Assembly: GCA_046094825.1 (NCBI GenBank)
Contig: JBJTIF010000031.1
Coordinates: forward strand, 1-11,013
Origin: JBJTIF01 sp046094825
GTDB lineage: Bacteria; Actinomycetota; UBA4738; HRBIN12
DNA: 11,013 bases
Direction: 5' to 3'
Positions 1-6,365 of the stretch are shown piece after piece. The stretch's first letter is position 1. Each line of letters opens with the position of its first letter. The notes beneath the pieces were generated by a model. The model made no database searches. It saw nothing but the letters and a program-made list of their open reading frames with translations, and was not told the DNA's origin. The position numbers and the translations under genes were made by a program.

Positions 1-11
1 CCGACGCGCGA

Positions 12-40
12 ACGCTACCCGCGGGGGTCGGACCTGTCAA
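12..40 (-). promoter_or_regulatory. Sigma-70-type promoter reading off the left edge
   Basis: Read on the minus strand there is a perfect -35 hexamer TTGACA (40-35), a 17-bp spacer, and a -10-like TAGCGT (17-12). Initiation would fall near position 4-6, so the gene it serves lies beyond the window on the minus strand, in the same direction as the iron permease but transcribed separately. The -10 resembles the TAGCAT boxes before polA and rpsA in this window, which supports it being real. The downstream gene cannot be seen. Confidence 0.7.
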
Positions 41-44
41 CGCG

Positions 45-65
45 GCGTCGCTCGCGGAGCGGCGC
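45..65 (-). terminator. Hairpin directly after the iron permease stop
   Basis: The nine bases 45-53 and 57-65 are inverted around a 3-nt loop. In the minus-strand RNA this gives a GC-rich stem of 5 plus 3 base pairs split by one A-C mismatch, starting right after the permease stop codon and ending just before the next minus-strand promoter. The position is right for a transcription end, but no U-run follows, so it may be only a 3'-end stabilising hairpin. Confidence 0.4.
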
Positions 66-899
66 TCAGGCGACGGGCGCGGGCGCCGGGACCCGCGCGG
101 GGCGCAGGAACGTGCCGCCGACGGCGACGAGGTACGTCGCCCAGGCGAGCACCTCGAGCACCGAGGGCGTCGCGTGGTACCCGACGACGCCGCGGAGCAC
201 CGCGCCGATCCCCGCATCGTCGGGGAGGGTCGCGGAGAGGTCGAAGGCGAGCCCCTCGAGCACCGGCAGCAGTCCGGCCTCCTGGAACTCGTGGAGCGAG
301 TAGGCGAGGAGCCCTGCGGCGATCGCGACGAGCGCGAGACCCGTGACGCGGAAGAAGCGCCGGAGGTCGAGCCGGATCCCGCCACGGAAGATGAGGACGC
401 CGAGGACGACGGCGGTGAGGATCCCGAGGAGGGCGCCGACGAGCTGCGCGGCGACCGCGCCCCGCTCCGCGGCCGTGCCCGATGCCGCCGCGTAGAGGAA
501 GAGCGCGGTCTCGATGCCCTCGCGGAGGACGGCGAAGAACGCGATCGCGGCGAGCGCGAACCCGCCGGCGCGGAGCGCCCCGTCCACCTTCTCGTGGAGC
601 TCGGCGCGGATCGAGGAGGACTGACGCCGCATCCAGAAGATCATCCAGGTGAGCACGCTCACGGCGGCGAACGTGGCGGCGCCCTCGAAGAGCTGCTCGG
701 CCCGGCCCTCGAAGGAGGCGCCGGCGACGAAGACCCCGGTGCCGACGAGCGCGCTCAGGCCGAGGGCACCGAAGGCGCCGGCCCAGACGAGCCGCGCGCC
801 GTCGGGGCGCTCGAGCTTGCGGAGGTACGCGAGGAGGATCGAGACGATGAGCGCGGCTTCGATGCCCTCGCGGAGGCCGATGATGAACGTCGCTCCCAC
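66..899 (-). CDS. FTR1/EfeU-family iron permease
   Basis: Integral membrane iron permease of the FTR1 family (the family of yeast Ftr1p and bacterial EfeU), expected to move iron across the cytoplasmic membrane. The signature REGIE, the R-E-x-x-E iron-binding motif, occurs twice, at residues 10-14 and 126-130, each inside a hydrophobic helix. The protein is almost all hydrophobic segments (about seven), with the family-typical SLHEFQEAG near 201-209 and a late helix starting near GYHATPSVLE. I place the start at GTG 899 (277 aa): AGGGAG lies 5 nt upstream and the family usually begins just before the first helix. The longer reading from GTG 926 adds nine residues and has only a weak ribosome site. 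It has no periplasmic iron-binding extension, and no EfeO or EfeB partner is visible; partners could lie beyond the left edge. A palindromic operator candidate precedes it. The family call is firm; substrate valence is not shown. Confidence 0.92.
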   Translation of the reverse strand: MGATFIIGLREGIEAALIVSILLAYLRKLERPDGARLVWAGAFGALGLSALVGTGVFVAGASFEGRAEQLFEGAATFAAVSVLTWMIFWMRRQSSSIRAELHEKVDGALRAGGFALAAIAFFAVLREGIETALFLYAAASGTAAERGAVAAQLVGALLGILTAVVLGVLIFRGGIRLDLRRFFRVTGLALVAIAAGLLAYSLHEFQEAGLLPVLEGLAFDLSATLPDDAGIGAVLRGVVGYHATPSVLEVLAWATYLVAVGGTFLRPARVPAPAPVA

Positions 900-904
900 T
901 GCCG

Positions 905-910
905 CTCCCT
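905..910 (-). promoter_or_regulatory. Ribosome binding site choosing the permease start
   Basis: The minus strand reads AGGGAG, then CGGCA, then GTG at 899. A good Shine-Dalgarno with a 5-nt gap favours this start over the GTG at 926, which has only a weak GGCGGA in front of it. Confidence 0.65.
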
Positions 911-956
911 GCTCCGAGGCGGCCACGAGGTCCGCCGCGCTGCCGATCCGACGTCC

Positions 957-983
957 GAAACCCTACCGGACAGGTAGGGATTC
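957..983. promoter_or_regulatory. Palindromic operator candidate upstream of iron permease
   Basis: CCCTACC (961-967) and GGTAGGG (973-979) form a perfect inverted repeat around GGACA. The symmetry continues outward with GAA (957-959) against TTC (981-983), so 10 of 11 arm positions match across 27 bp. It lies 58-84 bases before the permease start and overlaps the likely permease -10 (TAGGGT on the minus strand, 965-960). A long dyad on a promoter in front of an iron transporter is the usual arrangement for an iron-sensing repressor such as DtxR/IdeR or Fur. The half-sites do not match the textbook IdeR or Fur consensus closely, so the regulator is an inference. A terminator is unlikely because the flanking genes diverge. 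Confidence 0.6.
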
Positions 984-989
984 TGCCAG
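960..989 (-). promoter_or_regulatory. Possible iron permease promoter
   Basis: On the minus strand, CTGGCA (989-984; four of six matches to TTGACA) is followed after 18 bp by TAGGGT (965-960). Initiation near 953 would give a leader of about 53 nt before the GTG at 899. The palindrome at 957-983 covers the -10 and most of the spacer, as expected for repression by blocking RNA polymerase. A CAGAAT at 985-980 is an alternative -10. Confidence 0.4.
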
Positions 990-1028
990 GCTGGTCGCCG
1001 GTCCGGTCCGTGCCCGGCGGTCAGGCCC

Positions 1029-1044
1029 CGCGGCTAGCATCCCG
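1029..1044 (+). repeat. 16-nt promoter block, polA copy
   Basis: The 16-mer CGCGGCTAGCATCCCG occurs here and, identically, at 3703-3718 before rpsA. In both places its TAGCAT sits where a -10 box is expected, so I read it as a shared promoter core rather than a mobile repeat. Confidence 0.6.
1035..1040 (+). promoter_or_regulatory. polA -10 box, leaderless configuration
   Basis: TAGCAT ends 6 nt before the GTG start of polA (1047), so transcription should begin at or within a base of the start codon and the mRNA would have no leader. No Shine-Dalgarno precedes the start, which agrees. No clear -35 hexamer is seen at 16-19 bp upstream. Confidence 0.6.
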
Positions 1045-1046
1045 CC

Positions 1047-3671
1047 GTGACGCGGCGCCTGTTCCTCCTCGACGGCCACAGCCTGTCGTACCGGGCGTTC
1101 TACGCGCTCCCGACGACCCTCGCGACCTCGACGGGCCAGATCACGAACGCCGTGTACGGCTTCACCTCGATGCTCATCAAGCTCCTCGCCGACGAGCGGC
1201 CCGACCTCCTCGCCGTCGCGTTCGATGTGTCGGCCCCGACCGTCCGGCTCGAGCGCTACGCCGAGTACAAGGCGGGCCGTCCGGAGACCCCGGACGAGTT
1301 CCGCCAGCAGCTGGGGCTCATCGAGGAGGTCCTCGCGACCCTCGCCGTCCCGGTCGTGGGGGTCGAGGGCCATGAGGCGGACGACGCGATCGCGACGCTC
1401 GCCACCCGCGCGGCGGCCGAGGGGATCGACGTCACGATCGTGACCGCGGACCGCGACTTCTTCCAGCTCGTCCGCCCGGGCATCACCGTGATGTTCAACC
1501 GCAAGGGCATCTCCGACATCGTCCGGTTCGATGCGGCGGCCGTCGAGGAGAAGTACGGGATCCCGCCGGCGCGCTACCGCGACTTCGTGGCCCTGAAGGG
1601 AGACCCGTCGGACAACATCCCCGGCGTCCCCGGGGTGGGGGAGAAGACCGCGGCGAAACTCGTCCGCGAGTACGGTTCGGTCGAGGATCTCCTCGCCCAC
1701 CGTGACGAGCTCGCGGGCAAGCTCCGGGACGCCGTGGATGCCGCCGCGGAGGACATCGTCCGCAACAAGGACCTCGTCCGCCTCGAGACCGACCTCGACC
1801 TCCCCGTCTCGCCCGAGGACTGCCGGATCGGTGCGTGGGACGCCGCGGAGGTGCAGCGCCTCTTCACGTCGCTCGAGTTCCGGAGCCTCTACGAGCGGCT
1901 CCGCGACGTCGCGGGCGGAGCGGCCGCGGCGACATCGCCCACGGCCTCGGTCGCCCTCCGGCGCGGGACGCTCGAGGAGGTCGCGGAGATCATCGGAGCC
2001 GGAGCCGGCGCCGCGCTCGTCGCCGACGTCGATGCGCGCGGCACCCTCGTCGCCGTCGCCGCGGGGCCCGCCGAGGGCGTGGGCGTCGCCGCGGAGACCG
2101 CGTCCTTCGGCGCGATCGGCGACCTCCTCGCGGACGCGGGGCGCGCGAAGCGCACGCACGACGCGAAGGGGCTCGATGTCGTCGCGCGGCGGCTCGGGGT
2201 CCGCGTCGCCGGCGTCGCGTTCGACACGATGCTCGCGGCCTACCTCGTCGACCCGGCGAGCGGCCGCTACGACGACGGGTCGCTCGCCGAGACGTACCTC
2301 GGGGTCGACCCGGTCGCCGCGGCCTCGGCCGCGTCGGAGGGCGAGCTCTTCGCGGAACCGTGGCGACGCCCGGCGGCCGAGGCCGCCGCGACCGCGCTCC
2401 TCGTCCCCGTGCTCGAGGAACGGATCGCCGCCGCGGGCCTCGGCGACCTGCTCGTCGACGTCGAGATCCCGCTCGCCTCCGTCCTCGCGGCGATGGAGGT
2501 CGAGGGCATCGCGCTCGATGTCCCGGCGCTCGCGGCGATGGCCGATGAGGTCCGCACGCAGATGGAGGGCCATCGGGCCGACGCCTACCGCCACGCGGGG
2601 GAGGAGTTCAACCTGAACTCGCCGCCGCAGCTCCGGGCGATCCTCTACGACCGGCTCGGCCTGTCCCCGGGGAAGAAGACACCGAAGGGCCAGCTCTCCA
2701 CCGACGCGAGCGTCCTCGAGAAGCTCCGCGGTCAGCACCCGATCGTCGAGGCGATCCTCGGGTGGCGCGAGCTCGACAAGCTCCACTCGACGTACCTCGA
2801 GGCGCTGCCGCGCCAGGTCGACCCACGCGACGGGCGCGTGCACACGACGTTCAACCAGACCGGTGCCGCGACGGGGCGTATCTCGTCGTCGGACCCGAAC
2901 CTCCAGAACATCCCGGTGCGCAGCGACCTCGGACGTCGGATCCGCGCCGCGTTCGTGCCGGGCGCCGCCGGCAGCGTCCTCCTCTGCGCGGACTACTCGC
3001 AGATCGAGCTCCGGATCCTCGCGCACCTCTCCGGCGACGAGGGGCTCCGCGTCGCGTTCGCCTCCGACGCGGACATCCACACCGCGACCGCCGCACGGGT
3101 CTTCGGCCTCCCCGAGTCGCAGATCGATCCGGGGCTCCGCGGTCGCGCGAAGATGGTGAACTACGGCCTCGCCTACGGGATGAACGCCTACGGCCTCGCG
3201 ACGCGCCTCGGGATCGCGCCCGACGAGGCGCAGGAGATCATGGACGCGTACTTCGCCTCGTTCCCGCGGATCCGGGAGTACCTCGACGCGCAGGTCGCGC
3301 GTGCGACCGCGGACGGGTACACCGAGACGATGCTCGGCCGCCGCCGCTACATCCCCGAACTCCGGGCCTCGAACCCGCGGGTCCGCGACCTCGGCCGGCG
3401 GATGGCGCTGAACGCCCCGATCCAGGGCGGCGCCGCGGACGTGTTCAAGCTCGGCATGCTCCGCGTCGCCCGGGCCCTCGAGGGCTCGCGCTGCCGGATG
3501 CTCCTCACCGTGCACGACGAGCTGGTCTTCGAGGTCCCCGAGGCCGAGGTCGAGGACGCGGGGGCGATCGTCCGTCGCGAGATGGAGGCCGCGGGCGACC
3601 TCGAGGTCCCCCTGCGGGCCGATCTCGGCTGGGGGCCGAACTGGGCTGCCGCGGCCCCGGCGGGCCACTGA
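1047..3671 (+). CDS. polA: DNA polymerase I
   Basis: Family A DNA polymerase (874 aa), filling gaps in excision repair and removing Okazaki primers. Residues 1-290 are the 5' nuclease, with acidic metal ligands at D9, E110, D112, D113, D135, D137, D186 and D189, and the helix-hairpin-helix GVPGVGEKTA. Residues about 300-465 have the place of the 3'-5' exonuclease, but it is decayed: Exo II has Leu376 where the catalytic Asp is expected, and the Exo III Tyr-x-x-x-Asp is absent (alanines around 445-449). Proofreading is therefore predicted lost, as in Taq and many actinobacterial Pol I enzymes. The polymerase domain is intact: motif A DYSQIELR (649-656), motif B with K702 and Y706, motif C HDE (823-825). 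Tyr706 takes the place of the O-helix Phe (E. coli F762). The GTG start matches the family N-terminus (RLFLLDGHSLSYRAFYA) and sits 6 nt after a -10 box. It has its own promoter, and rpsA downstream has another. Confidence 0.98.
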   Translation: MTRRLFLLDGHSLSYRAFYALPTTLATSTGQITNAVYGFTSMLIKLLADERPDLLAVAFDVSAPTVRLERYAEYKAGRPETPDEFRQQLGLIEEVLATLAVPVVGVEGHEADDAIATLATRAAAEGIDVTIVTADRDFFQLVRPGITVMFNRKGISDIVRFDAAAVEEKYGIPPARYRDFVALKGDPSDNIPGVPGVGEKTAAKLVREYGSVEDLLAHRDELAGKLRDAVDAAAEDIVRNKDLVRLETDLDLPVSPEDCRIGAWDAAEVQRLFTSLEFRSLYERLRDVAGGAAAATSPTASVALRRGTLEEVAEIIGAGAGAALVADVDARGTLVAVAAGPAEGVGVAAETASFGAIGDLLADAGRAKRTHDAKGLDVVARRLGVRVAGVAFDTMLAAYLVDPASGRYDDGSLAETYLGVDPVAAASAASEGELFAEPWRRPAAEAAATALLVPVLEERIAAAGLGDLLVDVEIPLASVLAAMEVEGIALDVPALAAMADEVRTQMEGHRADAYRHAGEEFNLNSPPQLRAILYDRLGLSPGKKTPKGQLSTDASVLEKLRGQHPIVEAILGWRELDKLHSTYLEALPRQVDPRDGRVHTTFNQTGAATGRISSSDPNLQNIPVRSDLGRRIRAAFVPGAAGSVLLCADYSQIELRILAHLSGDEGLRVAFASDADIHTATAARVFGLPESQIDPGLRGRAKMVNYGLAYGMNAYGLATRLGIAPDEAQEIMDAYFASFPRIREYLDAQVARATADGYTETMLGRRRYIPELRASNPRVRDLGRRMALNAPIQGGAADVFKLGMLRVARALEGSRCRMLLTVHDELVFEVPEAEVEDAGAIVRREMEAAGDLEVPLRADLGWGPNWAAAAPAGH

Positions 3672-3684
3672 TCGCCCGCCTCCG

Positions 3685-3714
3685 TTGACGGCGTTTCCGC
3701 AGCGCGGCTAGCAT
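3685..3714 (+). promoter_or_regulatory. rpsA promoter
   Basis: TTGACG (3685-3690), an 18-bp spacer and TAGCAT (3709-3714) form the clearest plus-strand promoter in the window. Initiation near 3721 gives an rpsA leader of about 56 nt to GTG 3777, unlike the leaderless layout at polA and uvrB. The -35 lies only 13 bases past the polA stop. Confidence 0.75.
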
Positions 3715-3718
3715 CCCG
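3703..3718 (+). repeat. 16-nt promoter block, rpsA copy
   Basis: Exact copy of the 16-mer at 1029-1044. Here it belongs to a promoter with a good -35, which supports reading the copy at polA as a promoter core too. Confidence 0.6.
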
Positions 3719-3735
3719 GCTCCGCGCGGCGCACG

Positions 3736-3769
3736 GCACCCCGGCAACTCCCAAGGGCCGATCCGGTGC
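3736..3769 (+). promoter_or_regulatory. Stem-loop in the rpsA leader
   Basis: GCACC (3736-3740) pairs with GGTGC (3765-3769), and inside it CGGC (3742-3745) pairs with GCCG (3757-3760), leaving an asymmetric internal loop and an 11-nt apical loop. That loop holds CUCC (3748-3751), which could pair with the GGAG of the ribosome site at 3785-3788. S1 mRNAs are known to be controlled by their own protein in E. coli; a similar role here is inference only. Confidence 0.35.
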
Positions 3770-3776
3770 GCGCTGC

Positions 3777-5039
3777 GTGCGGAAGGAGCTGGTCCCCATC
3801 GAGAGCACCACCACCACGGCCGGGCAGCTGCCCGACCTCACACCCGAGCAACTCCGCGAGGCGATCGAAGCCTCCCTGCGCGACTTCAAGGACGGCGACC
3901 TCGTCGCCGGCAAGGTCGTGAAGATCGACCGCGACGAGGTCCTCCTCGACATCGGCTACAAGTCCGAGGGCGTCATCCCGACGAAGGAACTCTCGATCCG
4001 CCACGACGTCGATCCGAACGCCGTCGTGCAGCTCGGCGACGAGATCGAGGCGCTCGTCCTCCAGAAGGAGGACAAGGAGGGCCGGCTGATCCTCTCGAAG
4101 AAGCGCGCGCAGTACGAGCGCGCGTGGGGTCGCATCGAGGAGGTCATGCAGTCCGGGACGACGATCAAGGGACCCGTCATCGAGGTCGTGAAGGGCGGGC
4201 TCATCGTCGACATCGGTCTCCGCGGGTTCCTCCCCGCGTCGCTCGTCGACCTCCGTCGGGTGCGCGACCTCCAGCCGTTCGTGGGCACCGAGCTCGAGGC
4301 GAAGATCATCGAGCTCGACCGCAACCGCAACAACGTCGTCCTCTCCCGCCGTGCCTTCCTCGAGGAATCCCAGAGCGAGGGCCGCAAGAAGTTCCTCGAA
4401 TCGCTGAAGGAGGGCGAGCGGCGCAAGGGCGTCGTGAGCTCGATCGTGAACTTCGGCGCGTTCGTCGATCTCGGCGGCGTCGACGGGCTCGTCCACGTCT
4501 CGGAGCTGTCGTGGAGGCACGTCGACCACCCGAGCGAGGTCGTTCAGGTGGGCCAGGAGGTCGAGGTGGAGGTCCTGAACGTCGACCACGACCGCGAGCG
4601 CGTCTCGCTCTCGCTCAAGGCGACCCAGGAGGACCCCTGGAAGGAGTTCGAGCGCACCTCCCAGGCCGGCGAGATCATCGACGGTCAGGTGACGAAGCTC
4701 GTGCCCTTCGGGGCGTTCGTCCGCGTCGCGTCCGGGATCGAGGGGCTCGTCCACATCTCCGAACTCTCCGACGAGCACGTCGAGAGCCCGGAGGCCGTCC
4801 TCGCCGTCGGCCAGCAGGTGCGTGTGAAGGTGATCGAGGTCGACGTCCCGCGTCGACGCGTGAGCCTCTCGATGCGCCAGGTCGGCGGTCAGCTCACCGT
4901 CCCCAAGCGCGAGGTGGTCGAGGAGGCGGAGCCCGCGGCGGACGTCGCCGCGGAGATCCCCGCGGCCGAGAGCGGCGACGGCAGCGAGAGCATCGACGCG
5001 ATCCTCGAGGACCTGAAGCGCCGCGAGGGACGCGAGTAG
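3777..5039 (+). CDS. rpsA: 30S ribosomal protein S1
   Basis: RNA-binding ribosomal protein that helps mRNA bind the 30S subunit. Four S1 (OB-fold) repeats are visible at about residues 40-109, 126-192, 213-281 and 298-367; the last two carry the canonical FGAFV and GLVH[VI]SELS motifs. Four repeats with an acidic, low-complexity tail (about 381-420) is the usual size in actinobacteria and related phyla, against six repeats in E. coli. The start is uncertain. GTG 3777 gives 420 aa but has no ribosome site; a strong GGAAGGAG lies inside this reading at 3781-3788, followed after 9 nt by ATC 3798, which would give 413 aa. ATC is a very rare start codon, so I keep GTG. The gene has its own promoter and leader stem-loop, and coaE follows after 4 nt. 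Confidence 0.95.
   Translation: MRKELVPIESTTTTAGQLPDLTPEQLREAIEASLRDFKDGDLVAGKVVKIDRDEVLLDIGYKSEGVIPTKELSIRHDVDPNAVVQLGDEIEALVLQKEDKEGRLILSKKRAQYERAWGRIEEVMQSGTTIKGPVIEVVKGGLIVDIGLRGFLPASLVDLRRVRDLQPFVGTELEAKIIELDRNRNNVVLSRRAFLEESQSEGRKKFLESLKEGERRKGVVSSIVNFGAFVDLGGVDGLVHVSELSWRHVDHPSEVVQVGQEVEVEVLNVDHDRERVSLSLKATQEDPWKEFERTSQAGEIIDGQVTKLVPFGAFVRVASGIEGLVHISELSDEHVESPEAVLAVGQQVRVKVIEVDVPRRRVSLSMRQVGGQLTVPKREVVEEAEPAADVAAEIPAAESGDGSESIDAILEDLKRREGRE
3781..3788 (+). promoter_or_regulatory. Shine-Dalgarno-like site inside the annotated rpsA start
   Basis: GGAAGGAG is a near-ideal anti-16S match, yet it lies 1 nt after the GTG at 3777. The only in-frame codon at a suitable distance is ATC (3798). 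The real rpsA start may therefore be ATC, or this site may act in some other way. Confidence 0.45.
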
Positions 5040-5043
5040 CCCC

Positions 5044-5661
5044 GTGCTGCTCGTCGGCCTGACGGGCGGCATCGGGAGCGGAAAGTCGACGGTCGCCGCG
5101 CTGCTCGCCGAGCGCGGCGCCGTCGTCGTCGACGCCGACGACCTCGCCCGCGACGCGATCGCACCGGGAACCGCGGGCGCCGAACGCGTCGCCGAACGGT
5201 TCCCCGGGGTCGTCGCGCCCGACGGGACGGTCGACCGCGCCGCGCTCGCCGCGCTCGTGTTCGCCGATCCCGTCGCCCGGGCCGACCTCGAGGCGATCGT
5301 CCACCCCGAGGTGCGTCGGCTCCTCGGGGACGCCGTCGCGACGGCGCCGGCGGACGCGATCGTCGTCTTCGTCGCGCCGCTGCTCATCGAGACGGGCGCG
5401 GCCGCCGGGTTCGCGCCGCTCGTCGTCGTCGCGGCACCCGAGGAGGTCCGCGTCGAGCGGCTCGTCGCCTCGCGGGGGATGACGGTCGAGGCCGCGCGCG
5501 CGCGCATCGCGGCGCAGGCGAGCGAAGCGGACCGGCTCGCGGCGGCCGACCTCGTCGTCGACAACGCCGGCCCGCGGGCGGCGCTCACGGCGCAGGTCGA
5601 CGCCCTGTGGGTCGAGCTCGCGCGGCGCGCGGGCCGCCCGCCCGTATCCTCGGGGCCATGA
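5044..5661 (+). CDS. coaE: Dephospho-CoA kinase
   Basis: Catalyses the last step of coenzyme A synthesis, phosphorylating the ribose 3'-hydroxyl of dephospho-CoA with ATP in the cytoplasm. The N-terminus is the CoaE P-loop GLTGGIGSGKST (5-16), followed by the substrate-site DADDLAR (30-36), the HPEVR motif (87-91), PLLIET (112-117), the lid arginine region around ASRGMT (142-147) and the late DLVVDNAG (169-176). At 205 aa it is a normal stand-alone enzyme, without the C-terminal UPF0157 extension of mycobacterial CoaE. The GTG start is 4 nt after the rpsA stop, so translation is probably coupled to rpsA; GAGGGA lies 13 nt upstream. Its TGA overlaps the ATG of the next gene. Codon use matches the neighbours. 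Confidence 0.97.
   Translation: MLLVGLTGGIGSGKSTVAALLAERGAVVVDADDLARDAIAPGTAGAERVAERFPGVVAPDGTVDRAALAALVFADPVARADLEAIVHPEVRRLLGDAVATAPADAIVVFVAPLLIETGAAAGFAPLVVVAAPEEVRVERLVASRGMTVEAARARIAAQASEADRLAAADLVVDNAGPRAALTAQVDALWVELARRAGRPPVSSGP
5645..5650 (+). promoter_or_regulatory. Possible internal -10 box before the HAD gene
   Basis: TATCCT ends 7 nt before the ATG at 5658, the same geometry as the polA and uvrB boxes. It lies within the coaE 3' end and has no recognisable -35, so it may be chance in coding sequence. Confidence 0.3.
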
Positions 5662-6365
5662 CGGTCCGCACGGTGTTCTTCGACGCGGGGGAAACCCTCC
5701 TCCACGCGCACCCGACGTTCCCGGATCTCCTCGCGTCGACGCTCCGGGACGCGGGGCACGATGTGGACCCCGACGCGGTGCACGATCGGATCCACCTCAT
5801 GGCGGAGGCCTTCTCGGCCGCGGCCGCCGCCGGCGATCTCTGGACGACGAGCGCGGCGTCGTCGCGGCGATTCTGGGGGGACGTGTACGCGGTCCTGCTC
5901 GACGAGCTCGGCGTCGCCGCCGACCGCGACCTCGTCGAGCGCCTGTACGCGACGTTCACCGACCACGCGAACTACGTGCTGTTCGAAGACGTGCTGCCGA
6001 CCCTCGAGGCGCTCCGCGACGGTGGTATCCGTCTCGGGCTCATCTCGAACTTCGAGGACTGGCTCGTGGGGCTCCTCGAGGCGCTCGGGCTCACCGCGTT
6101 CTTCGAGACGCGGGTCATCTCCGGCCTCGAGGGTCTCGAGAAGCCCGACCCGGCGATCTTCCACCTCGCGCTCGACCGGCTCGGCGTCGAGGCCGCGGCG
6201 TCCGCCTACGTCGGAGACAGTCCCGAGTTCGACATGGCGCCCGCGAGCGCGCTCGGGATGCTCCCCGTCCTCATCGACCGGCGCGACCGACACCCCGAGG
6301 TCCCGGCGACGCGCATCCGCGCGCTCACGGAGCTGCCCCCGCTCCTCGGCCTCTCCTCGTCGTGA
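5658..6365 (+). CDS. HAD-superfamily hydrolase, REG-2-like
   Basis: Predicted cytoplasmic phosphatase-type hydrolase with a Rossmann core and an alpha-helical cap (about residues 17-95). Motif I is FFDAGETLL with nucleophile D9; motif II is LISN with S130; motif III Lys is K162 in EKPDP; motif IV is GDS..FD (D187, D192). Motif I has Gly11 where most HAD phosphatases carry a second Asp, the general acid/base. The REG-2/HDHD3-like branch also departs from DxD here, so this is a subfamily trait or a sign of altered activity. The ATG at 5658 overlaps the coaE stop (ATGA) and gives 235 aa starting right before the first strand; the longer in-frame reading from 5607 would lie inside coaE. It shares a GTGA overlap with the DUF2203 gene. 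The substrate is unknown; the link with CoaE is by position only. Confidence 0.88.
   Translation: MTVRTVFFDAGETLLHAHPTFPDLLASTLRDAGHDVDPDAVHDRIHLMAEAFSAAAAAGDLWTTSAASSRRFWGDVYAVLLDELGVAADRDLVERLYATFTDHANYVLFEDVLPTLEALRDGGIRLGLISNFEDWLVGLLEALGLTAFFETRVISGLEGLEKPDPAIFHLALDRLGVEAAASAYVGDSPEFDMAPASALGMLPVLIDRRDRHPEVPATRIRALTELPPLLGLSSS

Noticed and set aside
174..977. Plus-strand frame opposite the iron permease
   Set aside because: Glu/Asp/Arg-rich low-complexity translation; the minus strand encodes a clear FTR1 protein with two REGIE motifs.
961..979. Palindrome read as an intrinsic terminator
   Set aside because: It lies between divergent genes, where no transcript ends, and neither side has a U-run.
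2851..3100. Possible frameshift or inserted element in polA suggested by several overlapping frames
   Set aside because: The main frame is continuous from 1047 to 3671 with all polymerase motifs in order and spacing.
963..3668. 901-codon open frame on the minus strand opposite polA
   Set aside because: Its product is Arg/Glu/Asp/Val-rich with no recognisable family, while the opposite strand encodes full-length PolA with every motif. Long antisense frames are expected in DNA with strong third-position GC bias.
3736..3769. Resemblance of the rpsA leader to a SAM-type riboswitch (CCCGGCAAC segment)
   Set aside because: Only a short segment resembles the motif. There is no closing P1 stem or kink-turn, and rpsA is not a known target of such riboswitches.
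3708..6293. 861-codon minus-strand frame opposite rpsA, coaE and the HAD gene
   Set aside because: Low-complexity composition and it spans the antisense of three confident genes; it is a GC-bias shadow.
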